Shown here piece by piece: positions 9,226 to 17,906 of a DNA stretch of 64,000 nucleotides. How positions within the stretch are numbered: the stretch's first letter is position 1; each line of letters starts with the position of its first letter. The stretch is from the NCBI GenBank assembly GCA_902590655.1, contig CACIXQ010000001.1, positions 1-64,000 of the forward strand, in the 5' to 3' direction. The translations under genes were made by a program, and so were the position numbers. The stretch is from an uncultured marine group I thaumarchaeote. Its GTDB lineage: Archaea; Thermoproteota; Nitrososphaeria; Nitrososphaerales; Nitrosopumilaceae. The notes under the pieces are model-generated. The model did no database searches and was not told the origin of the DNA. It worked only from the letters and a program-made list of their open reading frames with translations.

Positions 9226-9945
9226 TTACTTCTTATGATCCATATGTAGACCGCATTCCTTGTCGGATTGATTTTCCCACCACCAACGGCCTGCTCGTAA
9301 ATCTTCTCCAGGTTTTATTGCCCTTGTGCATGGTTCACAACCAATGCTAGGAAACCCTTGATCAATTAATTTGTTGTAAGGAATGTCATTTTCTTTAATA
9401 TAGCCCATTGTCTGTTCCCAACTCCAATCAAGAATTGGATTAATCTTTATCATGCCATCATGTTGTTCGTCAATTTCAATTTTTGTAGATGTTTGTCTGT
9501 TTTGGGTTTGGTCGCTTCTAAGACCGGTAATCCAACCATCCAATGTAGATAGCATTTTGTTTAAAGGATGTACTTTTCTTACACCACAACATAATTTTCT
9601 ATTTTCGGCACTTTCATAGAATAAATTCATACCATGACTTTGTACCATCTCAATTACTTCGGTTGCGTCAGGAAAAGTAATTTCAATTTTAGTGTTGTAT
9701 TTTTTTCTGATTTCATCCATAACGTTGTATGTTTCCTGATTTATTCTCCCAGTATCTAATGAAAAAACTCTAGCCTCTGGATTAATTTTTGATAGCATAT
9801 GAATTACACATACATCTTCAGCACCGAAACTTGATGCTAATGCAAGTTTAGGATGTATATTCTCTAAACCCCATGCCAATACTTCCTCTGGAGTTTTTAA
9901 TTTGTCGTTTAGTTCAGCTACTTGCTCTGGGGTAAATTTTGACAT
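9226..9945 (-). CDS. cysH: APS reductase (phosphoadenylyl/adenylyl-sulfate reductase family)
   Basis: About 239 aa from the ATG at 9945 ([16 protein letters not shown]); in-frame starts up to 9999 exist but add only a non-conserved tail. PP-loop fold with [17 protein letters not shown]. It has both cysteine pairs that hold a [4Fe-4S] cluster, KLCCGVRK (about 118) and GCEPCTR (about 203), so it is of the APS-reducing type rather than the cluster-free PAPS type. It reduces APS to sulfite with thioredoxin-like donors. The C-terminal catalytic cysteine is in ECGLHMD. Operon with sat. Confidence 0.92.
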   Translation of the reverse strand: MSKFTPEQVAELNDKLKTPEEVLAWGLENIHPKLALASSFGAEDVCVIHMLSKINPEARVFSLDTGRINQETYNVMDEIRKKYNTKIEITFPDATEVIEMVQSHGMNLFYESAENRKLCCGVRKVHPLNKMLSTLDGWITGLRSDQTQNRQTSTKIEIDEQHDGMIKINPILDWSWEQTMGYIKENDIPYNKLIDQGFPSIGCEPCTRAIKPGEDLRAGRWWWENQSDKECGLHMDHKK

Positions 9946-10030
9946 AAAAATCATTTTTTGATTTGTTTTATAATCATTACTCATACCAGTCAATAACAAT
10001 TCTAAAATTACAAACGAGTAGTGATACTAC

Positions 10031-11161
10031 ATGAAAGATGAGGTTTTAATCGTAGTATTTCCGTCTACATTTTCTAAAAATAAGGCTAGTTCTCTTATAA
10101 CAAATATTAAAAAAGTTCTCAGAATACAAAATCAAAAATTTCGTAAAATAAGAAAAGAGGGAGATATAATAACAGTCGAGGCAGATGACCCAGTTTTTGC
10201 ATCATCAGCGATCAACACATTATTTGGAATAAAGGGAGTAGCAATTGCAAAACAAGTTAGTAATGACTTTGAATCGATTGTCAATGGTATATCAAAAATT
10301 GCTAAAGATATCTTCCTTAAGGGTGAAAGATTTCTTTTACAGGTAGAAGGAGATGCTAAAGGATTTACAACCAAAGATGTTGAGCTTGCAGCTACATCAT
10401 CTGTAATAGAAAAAACTGTGGGAATGGGAATTAAACCTGGTACTAGTAAAAAATATGATAGAAAACTTTACGTTTGTTTGACAAAACTAAACGCCTACAT
10501 CTGTATTTATTATGATAAAGGACTCGGAGGAGTTCCAAACAACTCACAAAATGAGGAAATAATTTGTTGTATATTTGATGAACTGTCAGCTGTATCATGT
10601 CTTGAAACCATTAAACAAGGATTTGATGTTAAGATTATCGTTTGTTATAACAAAGATTCGGAGCTCTTACATTTAGTAAAAATTGTTAATCAAATAATAC
10701 GTAGAACGGTTAAACCAAAAATAAATTTGGATTTTTATAAAATAGATAACAATAAGAAACTAGCACGGCTCCTACTAACAGAAATCACATCCAAAATATT
10801 GATCCGAATAGCATCTACAAATGGGAACAAAAGAATTTCTTTTAGTACATCCCCGTTAATTTATCCAATTGATTTTTCTGAGAGCTTAACAGGTCAGGCA
10901 TTCAACAAAAACCTAATTCCATATTTTCCTTTATCCGGTTTAGATGATAATGTGTTTGAGAGCGCCAAAGAGATTGGATTAGAAAAATATCTCAGTAACA
11001 TCAAGAAGCTAGGTAATATAAAATTCCATAATTCAAAACATCCTACAAAAATAATTGAAAAAATTGTTAATGAATCTATAATGAATAAAAAAACTGTCGC
11101 AGTAAAAATTGGGCCTAACAATGTTCATGAGATTTTGGATGAAGTAAGATTAGATGGGTGA
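10031..11161 (+). CDS. ThiI-family THUMP protein with degenerate PP-loop (probable pseudoenzyme)
   Basis: 376 aa aligned by eye along the whole of ThiI, the tRNA 4-thiouridine synthase. A ferredoxin-like/THUMP region covers about 1-165 (LFGIKGVAIAKQVSNDFESI). GLGGVPNNS matches the GKGGLPVGS segment, and LTGQAFNKNLIPYFPLSGLD with SAKEIG matches the GQVASQTL..PVLRPL..K..A..IG region. But the ATP-binding PP-loop SGGIDSPVA is replaced by FDELSAVSC (near residue 182), and the final PKHP segment (SKHPTK) lacks the neighbouring cysteine. The fold and tRNA-binding part are kept, catalysis is probably lost. Divergent from cysH; 7 nt before a glycosyltransferase gene. Confidence 0.8.
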   Translation: MKDEVLIVVFPSTFSKNKASSLITNIKKVLRIQNQKFRKIRKEGDIITVEADDPVFASSAINTLFGIKGVAIAKQVSNDFESIVNGISKIAKDIFLKGERFLLQVEGDAKGFTTKDVELAATSSVIEKTVGMGIKPGTSKKYDRKLYVCLTKLNAYICIYYDKGLGGVPNNSQNEEIICCIFDELSAVSCLETIKQGFDVKIIVCYNKDSELLHLVKIVNQIIRRTVKPKINLDFYKIDNNKKLARLLLTEITSKILIRIASTNGNKRISFSTSPLIYPIDFSESLTGQAFNKNLIPYFPLSGLDDNVFESAKEIGLEKYLSNIKKLGNIKFHNSKHPTKIIEKIVNESIMNKKTVAVKIGPNNVHEILDEVRLDG

Positions 11162-11167
11162 AGGTTT

Positions 11168-12403
11168 ATGAAAAAAATAGGGCAGTTTATCTATCCTTGG
11201 GGAAATGGGCATTACACACGAATGATGAGGCTTGACAAAGTATTACCAAAATATCTCAATGAGGAATTTAATACTCATTATTTTAGCAAGGGAGAGGTTT
11301 ACAAAAAATTACTTGAAAGATTTCCAGATAAACAAAATAATGTACATGAAGTTCTAATGCCAACTCCCATAGATGGAAAGGTTGGTCCAAGTGTTTCGCG
11401 GTCTCTACTTAACATACTTTTTCCAGTAGCAGATAATCACTCGTTGGTAAATCAAGTTAAAAACTACATGAAAAAAGAGAGGGAGTTCTACAACAAGGAA
11501 AAATTTGATATTGTGATAAATGATGGCGATATGGGCTCTAACGTATTGGCTAAGAAAAGGGGCATACCTAGCCTCTTTGTAACAAACCAGTATATGCCTA
11601 AACTGTGGAAATCTAGAAGTTATTTTTATCCTGGACTATATTTTATATCAAAACAAATTGCAAAGGCTACAAGAATATTGGTGGCAGATTCGGCACCACC
11701 TTATACAATCTGTGAATACAACTTGAATTTCCCTGATGATATCAAAGATAAGGTTACGTATGTTGGGCACTTCTCAAGTAGAAAATTGGTTGATCATACA
11801 CCAGAAACTGATTTGGAAAAGATTGTTGATGGGGCAGATTTTGGATATTGGATGAGAACTGGAAATAAATCTACAAATGATGGAACTGGTAAAAGATACG
11901 AAGAAGTTTTCCATGAAACTGATATGAATAACGAAAGACGAATTATTTCGCATGCCAAGAATGACAAATCTATTGATAGAGTTGTTGGAAAAGATGGAAA
12001 AAAATATTCAATTAAAGATGCATATGAAAAAAAGATTGATTGGATTCAAATTGATGTAGGCTTTTTGACGGAGCAAGAAATGCAGACGGTATTATCTGGA
12101 TGTAAATACGCAGTAATCAATGGTTCTCACACAATAATGGGAGAAGTGATGGGCATGAACTCAAAGCCTATAATTGGCATGCCGATATATGACGAACATA
12201 CAAATCAAATCAAATGGGCAGAAGAAAAACAGTTAGGAGTTTTGGCGGAGAATAAAAAACAAGTCATTAAGGCTATCCAAAGGATAAAACAAAACTATAA
12301 CAAATATGAAGAAAAATTGGAAGAATTTTCGAAAAAATTTGATGGAAATGGAGCAGAAAATGCTGCTAAAATTGTATCAGAGATTCTAGAAACAAAGAAA
12401 TAG
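11168..12403 (+). CDS. GT-B glycosyltransferase (MurG/UGT-like)
   Basis: 411 aa. The N-terminus IGQFIYPWGNGHYTRMMRL has the glycine/histidine turn that opens GT-B acceptor domains, and the C-terminal half has NGSHTIMGEVMGMNSKPIIG, matching the donor-nucleotide loop (HGG..T..E....G.P) of family GT1/GT28-like enzymes in a weakened form. The middle contains an unusual charged insertion (about 225-290). The donor and acceptor cannot be told from sequence. The start lies 7 nt after the ThiI-like gene, so they are probably co-transcribed. Followed by a candidate structured RNA or terminator at 12427-12505. Confidence 0.75.
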   Translation: MKKIGQFIYPWGNGHYTRMMRLDKVLPKYLNEEFNTHYFSKGEVYKKLLERFPDKQNNVHEVLMPTPIDGKVGPSVSRSLLNILFPVADNHSLVNQVKNYMKKEREFYNKEKFDIVINDGDMGSNVLAKKRGIPSLFVTNQYMPKLWKSRSYFYPGLYFISKQIAKATRILVADSAPPYTICEYNLNFPDDIKDKVTYVGHFSSRKLVDHTPETDLEKIVDGADFGYWMRTGNKSTNDGTGKRYEEVFHETDMNNERRIISHAKNDKSIDRVVGKDGKKYSIKDAYEKKIDWIQIDVGFLTEQEMQTVLSGCKYAVINGSHTIMGEVMGMNSKPIIGMPIYDEHTNQIKWAEEKQLGVLAENKKQVIKAIQRIKQNYNKYEEKLEEFSKKFDGNGAENAAKIVSEILETKK

Positions 12404-12426
12404 TTTTAACTTCACAATTTTTGGTA

Positions 12427-12505
12427 GTCTGGTACGTGGTATGTTCGATGGGCGAACTGACCTTAACGGGATGAAGATATAATCCACGTACTAGGCATGT
12501 TTTTT
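12427..12505 (+). ncRNA. Candidate structured RNA with 13-bp closing helix and 3' T-tract
   Basis: Positions 12427-12439 (GTCTGGTACGTGG) pair with 12484-12496 (CCACGTACTAGGC) in 13 consecutive pairs, two of them G-U. Inside is a second hairpin, GTTCG at 12443-12447 with CGAAC at 12453-12457, then CTGA (12457-12460) and GGATGAAG (12469-12476) around a short CC/GG stem, an arrangement like the K-loop bound by L7Ae. A run of six T (12500-12505) follows the helix, as in archaeal termination sites. It lies between a glycosyltransferase and a zinc-finger gene that has its own TATA-like box. No known family recognised; it could instead be an unusually elaborate terminator. Confidence 0.5.
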
Positions 12506-12540
12506 AGAAAATGTTATGCGATCATTCCTATTGGGAACGC

Positions 12541-12546
12541 TTTTAT
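12541..12546 (+). promoter_or_regulatory. TATA-like box for the zinc-finger gene at 12571
   Basis: cttttatgg contains a TTTTAT core about 25-30 nt before the TTG start at 12571. This supports a nearly leaderless transcript and separates the gene from the upstream candidate RNA. Confidence 0.4.
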
Positions 12547-12570
12547 GGAAAAAATTTAGTCTGGTGAGCA

Positions 12571-12888
12571 TTGCCTAATTGCCCAGAATGTGTTGCGCGA
12601 GAAAAGAAAGCTATTAAAAAAGAACATCAAATCAAAGCTGAAAAGGCAGAAGAAGACGGTGAAAGTTACCTCATTCCCGATGACAGAGATATTGGAAATG
12701 ATATAGAAATACCTATGAAATTAGATCCTTCTACAAAACATTTCATCTGTAAGAGATGTGGACTCTACGCCACTAGAGAACAAATATCTGATATACGTCA
12801 GAAGCTTAACCAAAGAGAATTTACAAAGGAAGACAAGCAATATGATTATTTAGAATGGTGGCAAAAAAGCAAGAAAGACAAACAGTAA
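12571..12888 (+). CDS. Small zinc-binding protein, conserved hypothetical
   Basis: 105 aa starting at TTG (MPNCPECVAREKKAIKKEHQ). Two CxxC pairs, NCPECV at the start and FICKRCGLYATREQI near residue 65, could bind one zinc. Between them is a charged helical region. The C-terminus (YDYLEWWQKSKKDKQ) is basic and aromatic. Function unknown; the layout suggests nucleic-acid or protein binding. The next gene follows after 16 nt. Confidence 0.72.
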   Translation: MPNCPECVAREKKAIKKEHQIKAEKAEEDGESYLIPDDRDIGNDIEIPMKLDPSTKHFICKRCGLYATREQISDIRQKLNQREFTKEDKQYDYLEWWQKSKKDKQ

Positions 12889-12904
12889 ATGTGATTTAAA
12901 TAAA

Positions 12905-13276
12905 ATGGGGAAAAAACAGAATGATATACCTGAAGATATCAATAAAGAATTAGAATCGCCAAAATTTGGAAAACCTACAGAACTTACTGCATCTGGATAT
13001 ATTCTAGATATTAATGAAACAGATAACAAAGTTGACATCCAAACTTACGAACCAGTTTCTGGAACTACAATTTTGGAGGGGCTTTCTGTTTCAAAAAAAA
13101 TTAAGCTTAATGATTTGGAAAAAGGTGTAGTTTGTGAATTCAAGCTTGATGAGCTAAATGCTCCATTAAGCAAAAAAACTGTGGAATATCTGAAAGAGCA
13201 GGGAATAATGATGAATGCGATTATTAAACTTGAATTAAAAGAAATGAAAATAATCGATGAGCATGAAACATCTTAA
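12905..13276 (+). CDS. Conserved hypothetical protein
   Basis: 123 aa, no signal peptide or membrane helix. The body is β-rich (ELTASGYILDINETDNKVDI, TILEGLSVSKKIKL) and may be a small barrel. No motif recognised. It overlaps the convergent SDR gene by 4 nt at its 3' end and probably shares a transcript with the zinc-binding protein upstream. Confidence 0.65.
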   Translation: MGKKQNDIPEDINKELESPKFGKPTELTASGYILDINETDNKVDIQTYEPVSGTTILEGLSVSKKIKLNDLEKGVVCEFKLDELNAPLSKKTVEYLKEQGIMMNAIIKLELKEMKIIDEHETS

Positions 13277-14085
13277 GATTGTTTTTTAGAACTTCTTTTT
13301 GACAGTTGTTTTCTAAAAGCGTTACCTATAATGGGATTTATTAAAAATGGGAAATTATGTTTTGACCAAATAGCGGCATTCGCGAGTGAGGGTACAACAA
13401 TTTCCAGTTTTGATGAGTTTGCAGCCTTGAGAATTGCGTTTGCTACTGTTTCAGGTTTCAGTGTAGTTATTGTAGATTGCTTTGAAAAATTCTCAAATGA
13501 TGGATGATCAAACAAAGAAGTATCCACCATAATTGGACTCACTACAGTAACATCCACGCCTGTTCCATGAAGTTCGTGTTTTAAGCCCTCTGAAAAACCT
13601 AGCATAGCAAATTTAGTTGCGCAATATGAAGCGATACCAGGAACACCAAAGCTGGCTCCAACTGATGCAACATTGACGATATGTCCTTGTCTCTGTTCAA
13701 TCATATGTGGAAGAAAATTCTTCGTACAGTAGATCATCCCAAAGTAGTTTGTTTCCATCTGTGATTCTATTTCTTCAATTGTAAGCTCTGAAACTTTACC
13801 ATAAATAACAAATCCTGCGTTATTCACTAAAACATCAATTCGGCCGAAAGTGTCTATTATTGTATCTGACATCTCCTTAACTTCTGATTTGTTAGAAACA
13901 TCGCATTGACAAACCAAAGTAGAATCTGCATACTGTGAAATCTCTTTCTCCACTTGAAGTAATTTTTCCTTTCTTCTTGCTACCAAAACAACTTTAGCAT
14001 TTTTTTTTGCAAATTTGATAGCTGATGCTTTACCAATTCCACTGGACGCACCTGTGATTACAACCACTTTATTCTTGAAATTCAT
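13273..14085 (-). CDS. Short-chain dehydrogenase/reductase
   Basis: 270-aa classical SDR. The NAD(P) motif TGASSGIG is at residues 11-18, LVARRKEKL follows strand 2 (basic, suggesting NADPH), NNAGFV is near 90, and the active-site pair Ser and SYCATKFA (Tyr-x3-Lys) near 137-155. Substrate not predictable. A C-terminal hydrophobic/basic region (AIWSKHNFPFLINPIIG) may associate with membrane, as in lipid-acting SDRs. The flippase-like gene is ~40 nt upstream on the same strand. Confidence 0.88.
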   Translation of the reverse strand: MNFKNKVVVITGASSGIGKASAIKFAKKNAKVVLVARRKEKLLQVEKEISQYADSTLVCQCDVSNKSEVKEMSDTIIDTFGRIDVLVNNAGFVIYGKVSELTIEEIESQMETNYFGMIYCTKNFLPHMIEQRQGHIVNVASVGASFGVPGIASYCATKFAMLGFSEGLKHELHGTGVDVTVVSPIMVDTSLFDHPSFENFSKQSTITTLKPETVANAILKAANSSKLEIVVPSLANAAIWSKHNFPFLINPIIGNAFRKQLSKRSSKKQS

Positions 14086-14127
14086 AGTTTCAAATTATTG
14101 AAGGAAAATAAAGTGCTTTCTACATCC

Positions 14128-15231
14128 TTATGGTGTATTTTGCTTATGTTCATTTTCCAAATGACTAGCAAACTCAGTATCGCTTAATGCCTTACCACAA
14201 ACTGGGCATTCATTCTGTGCCGCTTCTGGTCTTGTATACTTACCAAGTGCTAGCTTAACCAACAGAATCCAAGTTACTACAATTGGAACATAGTATGTTG
14301 CAATTCTCCAGCCTATTACTGCATTCCATTCAAGTCCTTCCTCTGGTATTACCAAATTAAAAGGATCCAAGTTGTTTAGATATGCTATAATTCCAAATTC
14401 TGCCAAACCAGAACCTCCTACGGTAATAGGCAGGTTTCCAATTGCGTTTGCACCCATCACAGCCATTACAGATTCAAACAATTCTAGAGTAAATCCAACA
14501 CTGTTTGCTATTATCAAAAATGAAATTCCATAAAATATCCATGCAACAAAAGCTACTAGGAAACCAACAGCAAAGACTTTTTTTGTTTTCTTTGAACTCA
14601 AATTTTCCCTGCTTAGTGCACATACTTCTTCTAGCCATTCATTAGTTTGTTTTAGAGATTTCTCACCACGTTCCTTTCCAAATTTTGTCATTAATACAGC
14701 TAATCCTTTTGGTACATGAAACGTATGCTTTGACGAAACAAAAAACAGCACAATCCAAATCGATGTTACAACAATACTAGTTCCTAAAACTATAGTAGCA
14801 ACTACATAAGCACCACTTAGTAATGCAAAAACTCCAGCAAGAATTGATAATACACCACCAGCAAGAACTTCTGTGACAATATCAACAATTGCTACCCATG
14901 ATGCTTTCGCTGGTGAAATTTTCTTTTTAGTTAAATAATAAATCACTGCAAATTCTGCACCAACGAACATCGGTGTTGTAAATTTAATGAACTCACTTCC
15001 AACTCTCATAGCTGCTAAATTCTTGATAGAGTCAAAAGGGCCAAGAAATGTTCTTGCGATGTAACTTAATTTCAGTCCTTGTAGTCCTAATTTTGCCATC
15101 ATAGCTAATGACGCTCCAAGGAATGGTAATGCACCTATGGCAAGAACATCTTCTAATTTTATATCAAATTGAATGATGATGATGATGATGGGAATCATGG
15201 TTGCAGGAATAACTGCAATTCGCCAGTTCAT
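14128..15231 (-). CDS. Flippase-like integral membrane protein (LPG synthase TM/UPF0104 family) with C-terminal C2H2 finger
   Basis: 367 aa, about eight hydrophobic segments. The LPG_synthase_TM family pattern shows in AYIARTFLGPFDSIKNL-like text (KLSYIARTFLGPFDSIKN), MRVGSEFIKFTTPMFVGAEF and the late NAIGNLPITVGGSGLAEFG motif, where glycines and prolines mark the substrate-path helices. Family members translocate or modify lipids. Unusually, the cytoplasmic tail ends in a zinc finger, CPVCGKALSDTEFASHLENE plus H (about 341-362), with C-x2-C-x12-H-x4-H spacing. Neighbour of the SDR; a lipid role for both is only inference. Confidence 0.8.
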   Translation of the reverse strand: MNWRIAVIPATMIPIIIIIIQFDIKLEDVLAIGALPFLGASLAMMAKLGLQGLKLSYIARTFLGPFDSIKNLAAMRVGSEFIKFTTPMFVGAEFAVIYYLTKKKISPAKASWVAIVDIVTEVLAGGVLSILAGVFALLSGAYVVATIVLGTSIVVTSIWIVLFFVSSKHTFHVPKGLAVLMTKFGKERGEKSLKQTNEWLEEVCALSRENLSSKKTKKVFAVGFLVAFVAWIFYGISFLIIANSVGFTLELFESVMAVMGANAIGNLPITVGGSGLAEFGIIAYLNNLDPFNLVIPEEGLEWNAVIGWRIATYYVPIVVTWILLVKLALGKYTRPEAAQNECPVCGKALSDTEFASHLENEHKQNTP

Positions 15232-15303
15232 TCGAAGAATTTTTCATGCATTCAAATATAAGCCAATCAAAGAAGATATTCTGACGAACGAGGTTGATGG
15301 TTA

Positions 15304-16227
15304 ATGGTTACAAGTGTTAAAGTACGGGCCCCATCGTCAACAGCAAATTTGGGTCCTGGCTTTGATGTATTTGGCTTAGCACTAGATGCATTCCATGACG
15401 AAATAACACTTACAAAAAAACCGTGGCGTGGAGTCAGAATACTAACTGCAGATGATATACCTAAAGATCCACAACAAAACACGGCTGGATTAGTAATCAA
15501 ATCAATGAAACAAAAATTCAAGATAAAGTCTGGAATTGAGATGAGAATTAAGAAAGGAGTTCCAGCTGGATTTGGAATGGGAAGTAGTGCGGCTTCTGCT
15601 GCTGCGGCTGCATTGGCATGCAATAGATTGTTTAATCTAAAATTAGATAACAAAACATTAGTCAAGTATGCTGGGATAGGAGAAAAGGCAAGCGCTGGAA
15701 CAATCCATTATGATAATGTTGCCGCATCATTGCTTGGTGGGTTTGTGGTGGTTAAAACAAAACCATTTGATGTAATCAGGTTAGAACCACCAAAAGATTT
15801 AGTCTTGTGTGTAGCCATTCCAAAATTAAAAGTACCAAAGAAAAAAACAAAGGTTTCAAGAGCCGTAATTCCAAAGACAGTTAAACTATCTGACTTGACA
15901 GAAAATCTCGCAAATGCCGCTAACATTGTTTCTGGATTTTTACTCAAAGACTCGGATCTCATTGGAAGATCTATTCAGGATGTAATTGTTGAACCAGCTA
16001 GAAAACACTTGATTCCAGGTTTTTCAAGGGTAAAGAATAATGCGCTTGATGCAGGAGCTTTGGGTGTCACAATAAGCGGTGCTGGACCATCTGTGATAGC
16101 CTTCTGTAAAAAATCTCAAAACGTAAAGAAAGTTGCAAAATCCATGGAGAAGGGATTTAGTTCTGCAAAGATAGATTGTGAGACAATTATCTGTAAGCCT
16201 AGTATAGGTCCTAAGATTAGGGTTTGA
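15304..16227 (+). CDS. thrB: Homoserine kinase
   Basis: 307-aa GHMP kinase. RAPSSTANLGPGFDVFGLAL at the N-terminus and the ATP loop GVPAGFGMGSSAASAA at about 85-100 are diagnostic of ThrB. A C-terminal GHMP motif GALGVTISGAGPSVIAF follows. It phosphorylates homoserine for threonine synthesis, working downstream of the aspartate kinase at 45.0 kb. The queC gene starts 1 nt after the stop, so the pair is probably one transcript though the pathways differ. Confidence 0.93.
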   Translation: MVTSVKVRAPSSTANLGPGFDVFGLALDAFHDEITLTKKPWRGVRILTADDIPKDPQQNTAGLVIKSMKQKFKIKSGIEMRIKKGVPAGFGMGSSAASAAAAALACNRLFNLKLDNKTLVKYAGIGEKASAGTIHYDNVAASLLGGFVVVKTKPFDVIRLEPPKDLVLCVAIPKLKVPKKKTKVSRAVIPKTVKLSDLTENLANAANIVSGFLLKDSDLIGRSIQDVIVEPARKHLIPGFSRVKNNALDAGALGVTISGAGPSVIAFCKKSQNVKKVAKSMEKGFSSAKIDCETIICKPSIGPKIRV

Positions 16228-16228
16228 G

Positions 16229-16903
16229 ATGAAAAAAGCCGTAGTGGTTTTCAGTGGAGGAATTGATTCTATCAGTGTCTGTGCATACTTGAAACAAAAA
16301 TATGATTTGTATGGAATTTCTTTTCTATATGGACAAAAAGCAAATCAAGAAATAAAAACAGCAAAGTCGTTCGCAAGAATCTTTGGATTAAAAGATCATA
16401 AGATTGTCGATATTAGTTTCATGAAGAAATTGTATGGAAATACAAATGCGCTTACAAGCTCAAAGAAAAAAATTCCTGGTAAATTTAATTATTCAGTTGT
16501 AGTGCCTATCAGAAACGGTATTTTCCTATCCATTGCAACAGCTTGGGCTTTTTCAATAAATGCTTCTTTGGTTGCATATGGCGCCCACACAGGTGATACA
16601 AACTATCCGGATTGCAGGCCATCCTTTTCAAAAAAAATTGAGGCTTCATTTAATCAGGGCGAAATTGATGGAATTAAATCAGGAATTCGAAAAAGGATAC
16701 AAATTTGGTCACCATACAAGGCAAAATTATCAAAGAAACAATTATTGAAAAAAGGCTATGATATTTTAGGAGATAAAATTTTCAACACTTGGAGTTGTTA
16801 CAAAAATGGAAAAGTACAGTGTGGTCAATGTGAATCTTGTAATAACCGAAAGATTGCATTTGTAGCAGCAGGAATTGAAGATAAAACAGTATATCTTAGA
16901 TAA
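16229..16903 (+). CDS. queC: 7-cyano-7-deazaguanine (preQ0) synthase
   Basis: 224 aa. PP-loop SGGIDSISVCAYL (about 9-21) binds ATP; the four-cysteine zinc site lies in SCYKNGKVQCGQCESC (about 188-203). HTGDTNYPDCRPSF is the conserved middle motif. It converts 7-carboxy-7-deazaguanine to preQ0, which archaeal TGT inserts into tRNA for archaeosine. QueE and FolE of the same route lie at 17.3-18.6 kb on the opposite strand; QueD is not in the window. Confidence 0.94.
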   Translation: MKKAVVVFSGGIDSISVCAYLKQKYDLYGISFLYGQKANQEIKTAKSFARIFGLKDHKIVDISFMKKLYGNTNALTSSKKKIPGKFNYSVVVPIRNGIFLSIATAWAFSINASLVAYGAHTGDTNYPDCRPSFSKKIEASFNQGEIDGIKSGIRKRIQIWSPYKAKLSKKQLLKKGYDILGDKIFNTWSCYKNGKVQCGQCESCNNRKIAFVAAGIEDKTVYLR

Positions 16904-17230
16904 TTATCGGTTTCCTAGAATTGGTTTTTTGATAATCAATCCTCTAATGACTATATACCAGCCAATAAACACTGCACCTACAATCCCCCAGTATATCCAA
17001 TTTAGTAATCCTTGATCAGACACTTCTTCCTCAGTTGGGGCACATTTAGACAACCATGATACCTGCTCACAATACAAAAGATTCTTCTGTCCAATCACCT
17101 CATCAGCCATTGGTATTATTTGAAATGCGATTAGGTTTGCCACCGCAAAAACTATGGCGAATTCTATGAGATACCACGTAAAACTTGGCCAAGATTCCTT
17201 TGGAATATGAGCATTATCGCGTCCTACCAC
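16904..17230 (-). CDS. Small membrane protein, two helices
   Basis: 108 aa from a GTG start. Two hydrophobic helices (about 20-40 and 82-102) flank a loop with two cysteines (LLYCEQVSWLSKCAPTEEE) that faces outside if the N-terminus is cytoplasmic, so a disulfide is possible. C-terminus basic. No family recognised. It abuts the queC stop codon (convergent, no gap) and lies 32 nt downstream of folE. Confidence 0.65.
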   Translation of the reverse strand: MVGRDNAHIPKESWPSFTWYLIEFAIVFAVANLIAFQIIPMADEVIGQKNLLYCEQVSWLSKCAPTEEEVSDQGLLNWIYWGIVGAVFIGWYIVIRGLIIKKPILGNR

Positions 17231-17262
17231 AAATCGAATCTAACTATTGATTATTTATCTTT

Positions 17263-17829
17263 TCAGGAATTTTGTGTGAAAAATGTTTTTGATGGTTTTC
17301 TAATAGTATTTACAATACTTTCTTTTTCTTCTTTATTCTCATAAATTCCTCTAAATGCAGCAGAGGAGACAAATGCGTTATTTTTCACACCCCTCATCTT
17401 CATGCAAAGATGTTCAGCTTCTGCTATTACAGCAACTCCCTTAACTCCATGAGAATACAGTTCATCAGCTATATTTTTTGTCAATCTTTCTTGAATTTGG
17501 AGCCTTCTAGAATATTTTTCAACTAATCTGACCAATTTGGAAATCCCAAAAACCCTTCCACTTGGAGAATATGCTAATTGAATTTTCCCAAAGAATGGCA
17601 ACATGTGGTGCTCACACATTGAATAGAATTGAATGTCTCTTACTACCACGACTTCAGAGTCCTCGGAAAATTGTACAGATAATTCAGAATTAGAATCGTA
17701 TCCGCTGAAAATCTCTCTATAGGCATCTGCTATACGTTCTGGTGTTCTAGCCAATCCCTCCCGAGTTGGGTCCTCACCTATTTCTATGAGTAATTCTCTA
17801 ATGAGTTTCTTGATCCTTTCCTCATCCAT
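17263..17829 (-). CDS. folE: GTP cyclohydrolase I
   Basis: 188 aa, normal type I length. Zinc site residues in FYSMCEHHMLPFFGK (about 70-84) and EAEHLCMKMRGV (about 136-147); GEDPTREGLARTPERIA is the conserved N-terminal helix. It makes 7,8-dihydroneopterin triphosphate from GTP. In this neighbourhood (queC, queE) the product most likely feeds preQ0 synthesis. queE lies ~75 nt upstream on the same strand. Confidence 0.94.
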   Translation of the reverse strand: MDEERIKKLIRELLIEIGEDPTREGLARTPERIADAYREIFSGYDSNSELSVQFSEDSEVVVVRDIQFYSMCEHHMLPFFGKIQLAYSPSGRVFGISKLVRLVEKYSRRLQIQERLTKNIADELYSHGVKGVAVIAEAEHLCMKMRGVKNNAFVSSAAFRGIYENKEEKESIVNTIRKPSKTFFTQNS

Positions 17830-17906
17830 GATAATACAAATTAAAAAAGTAAAGAGCTATTTATACCAGATGGCGTGATCCATGTTAGTACCAAATATTT
17901 TAGGAA

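Noticed and set aside
12427-12496. Hammerhead ribozyme, C/D-box or H/ACA RNA at the 13-bp helix
   Set aside because: No CUGAnGA...GAAA core for a hammerhead, no terminal box D for C/D RNA, and no ACA tail. Kept only as an unclassified structured RNA.
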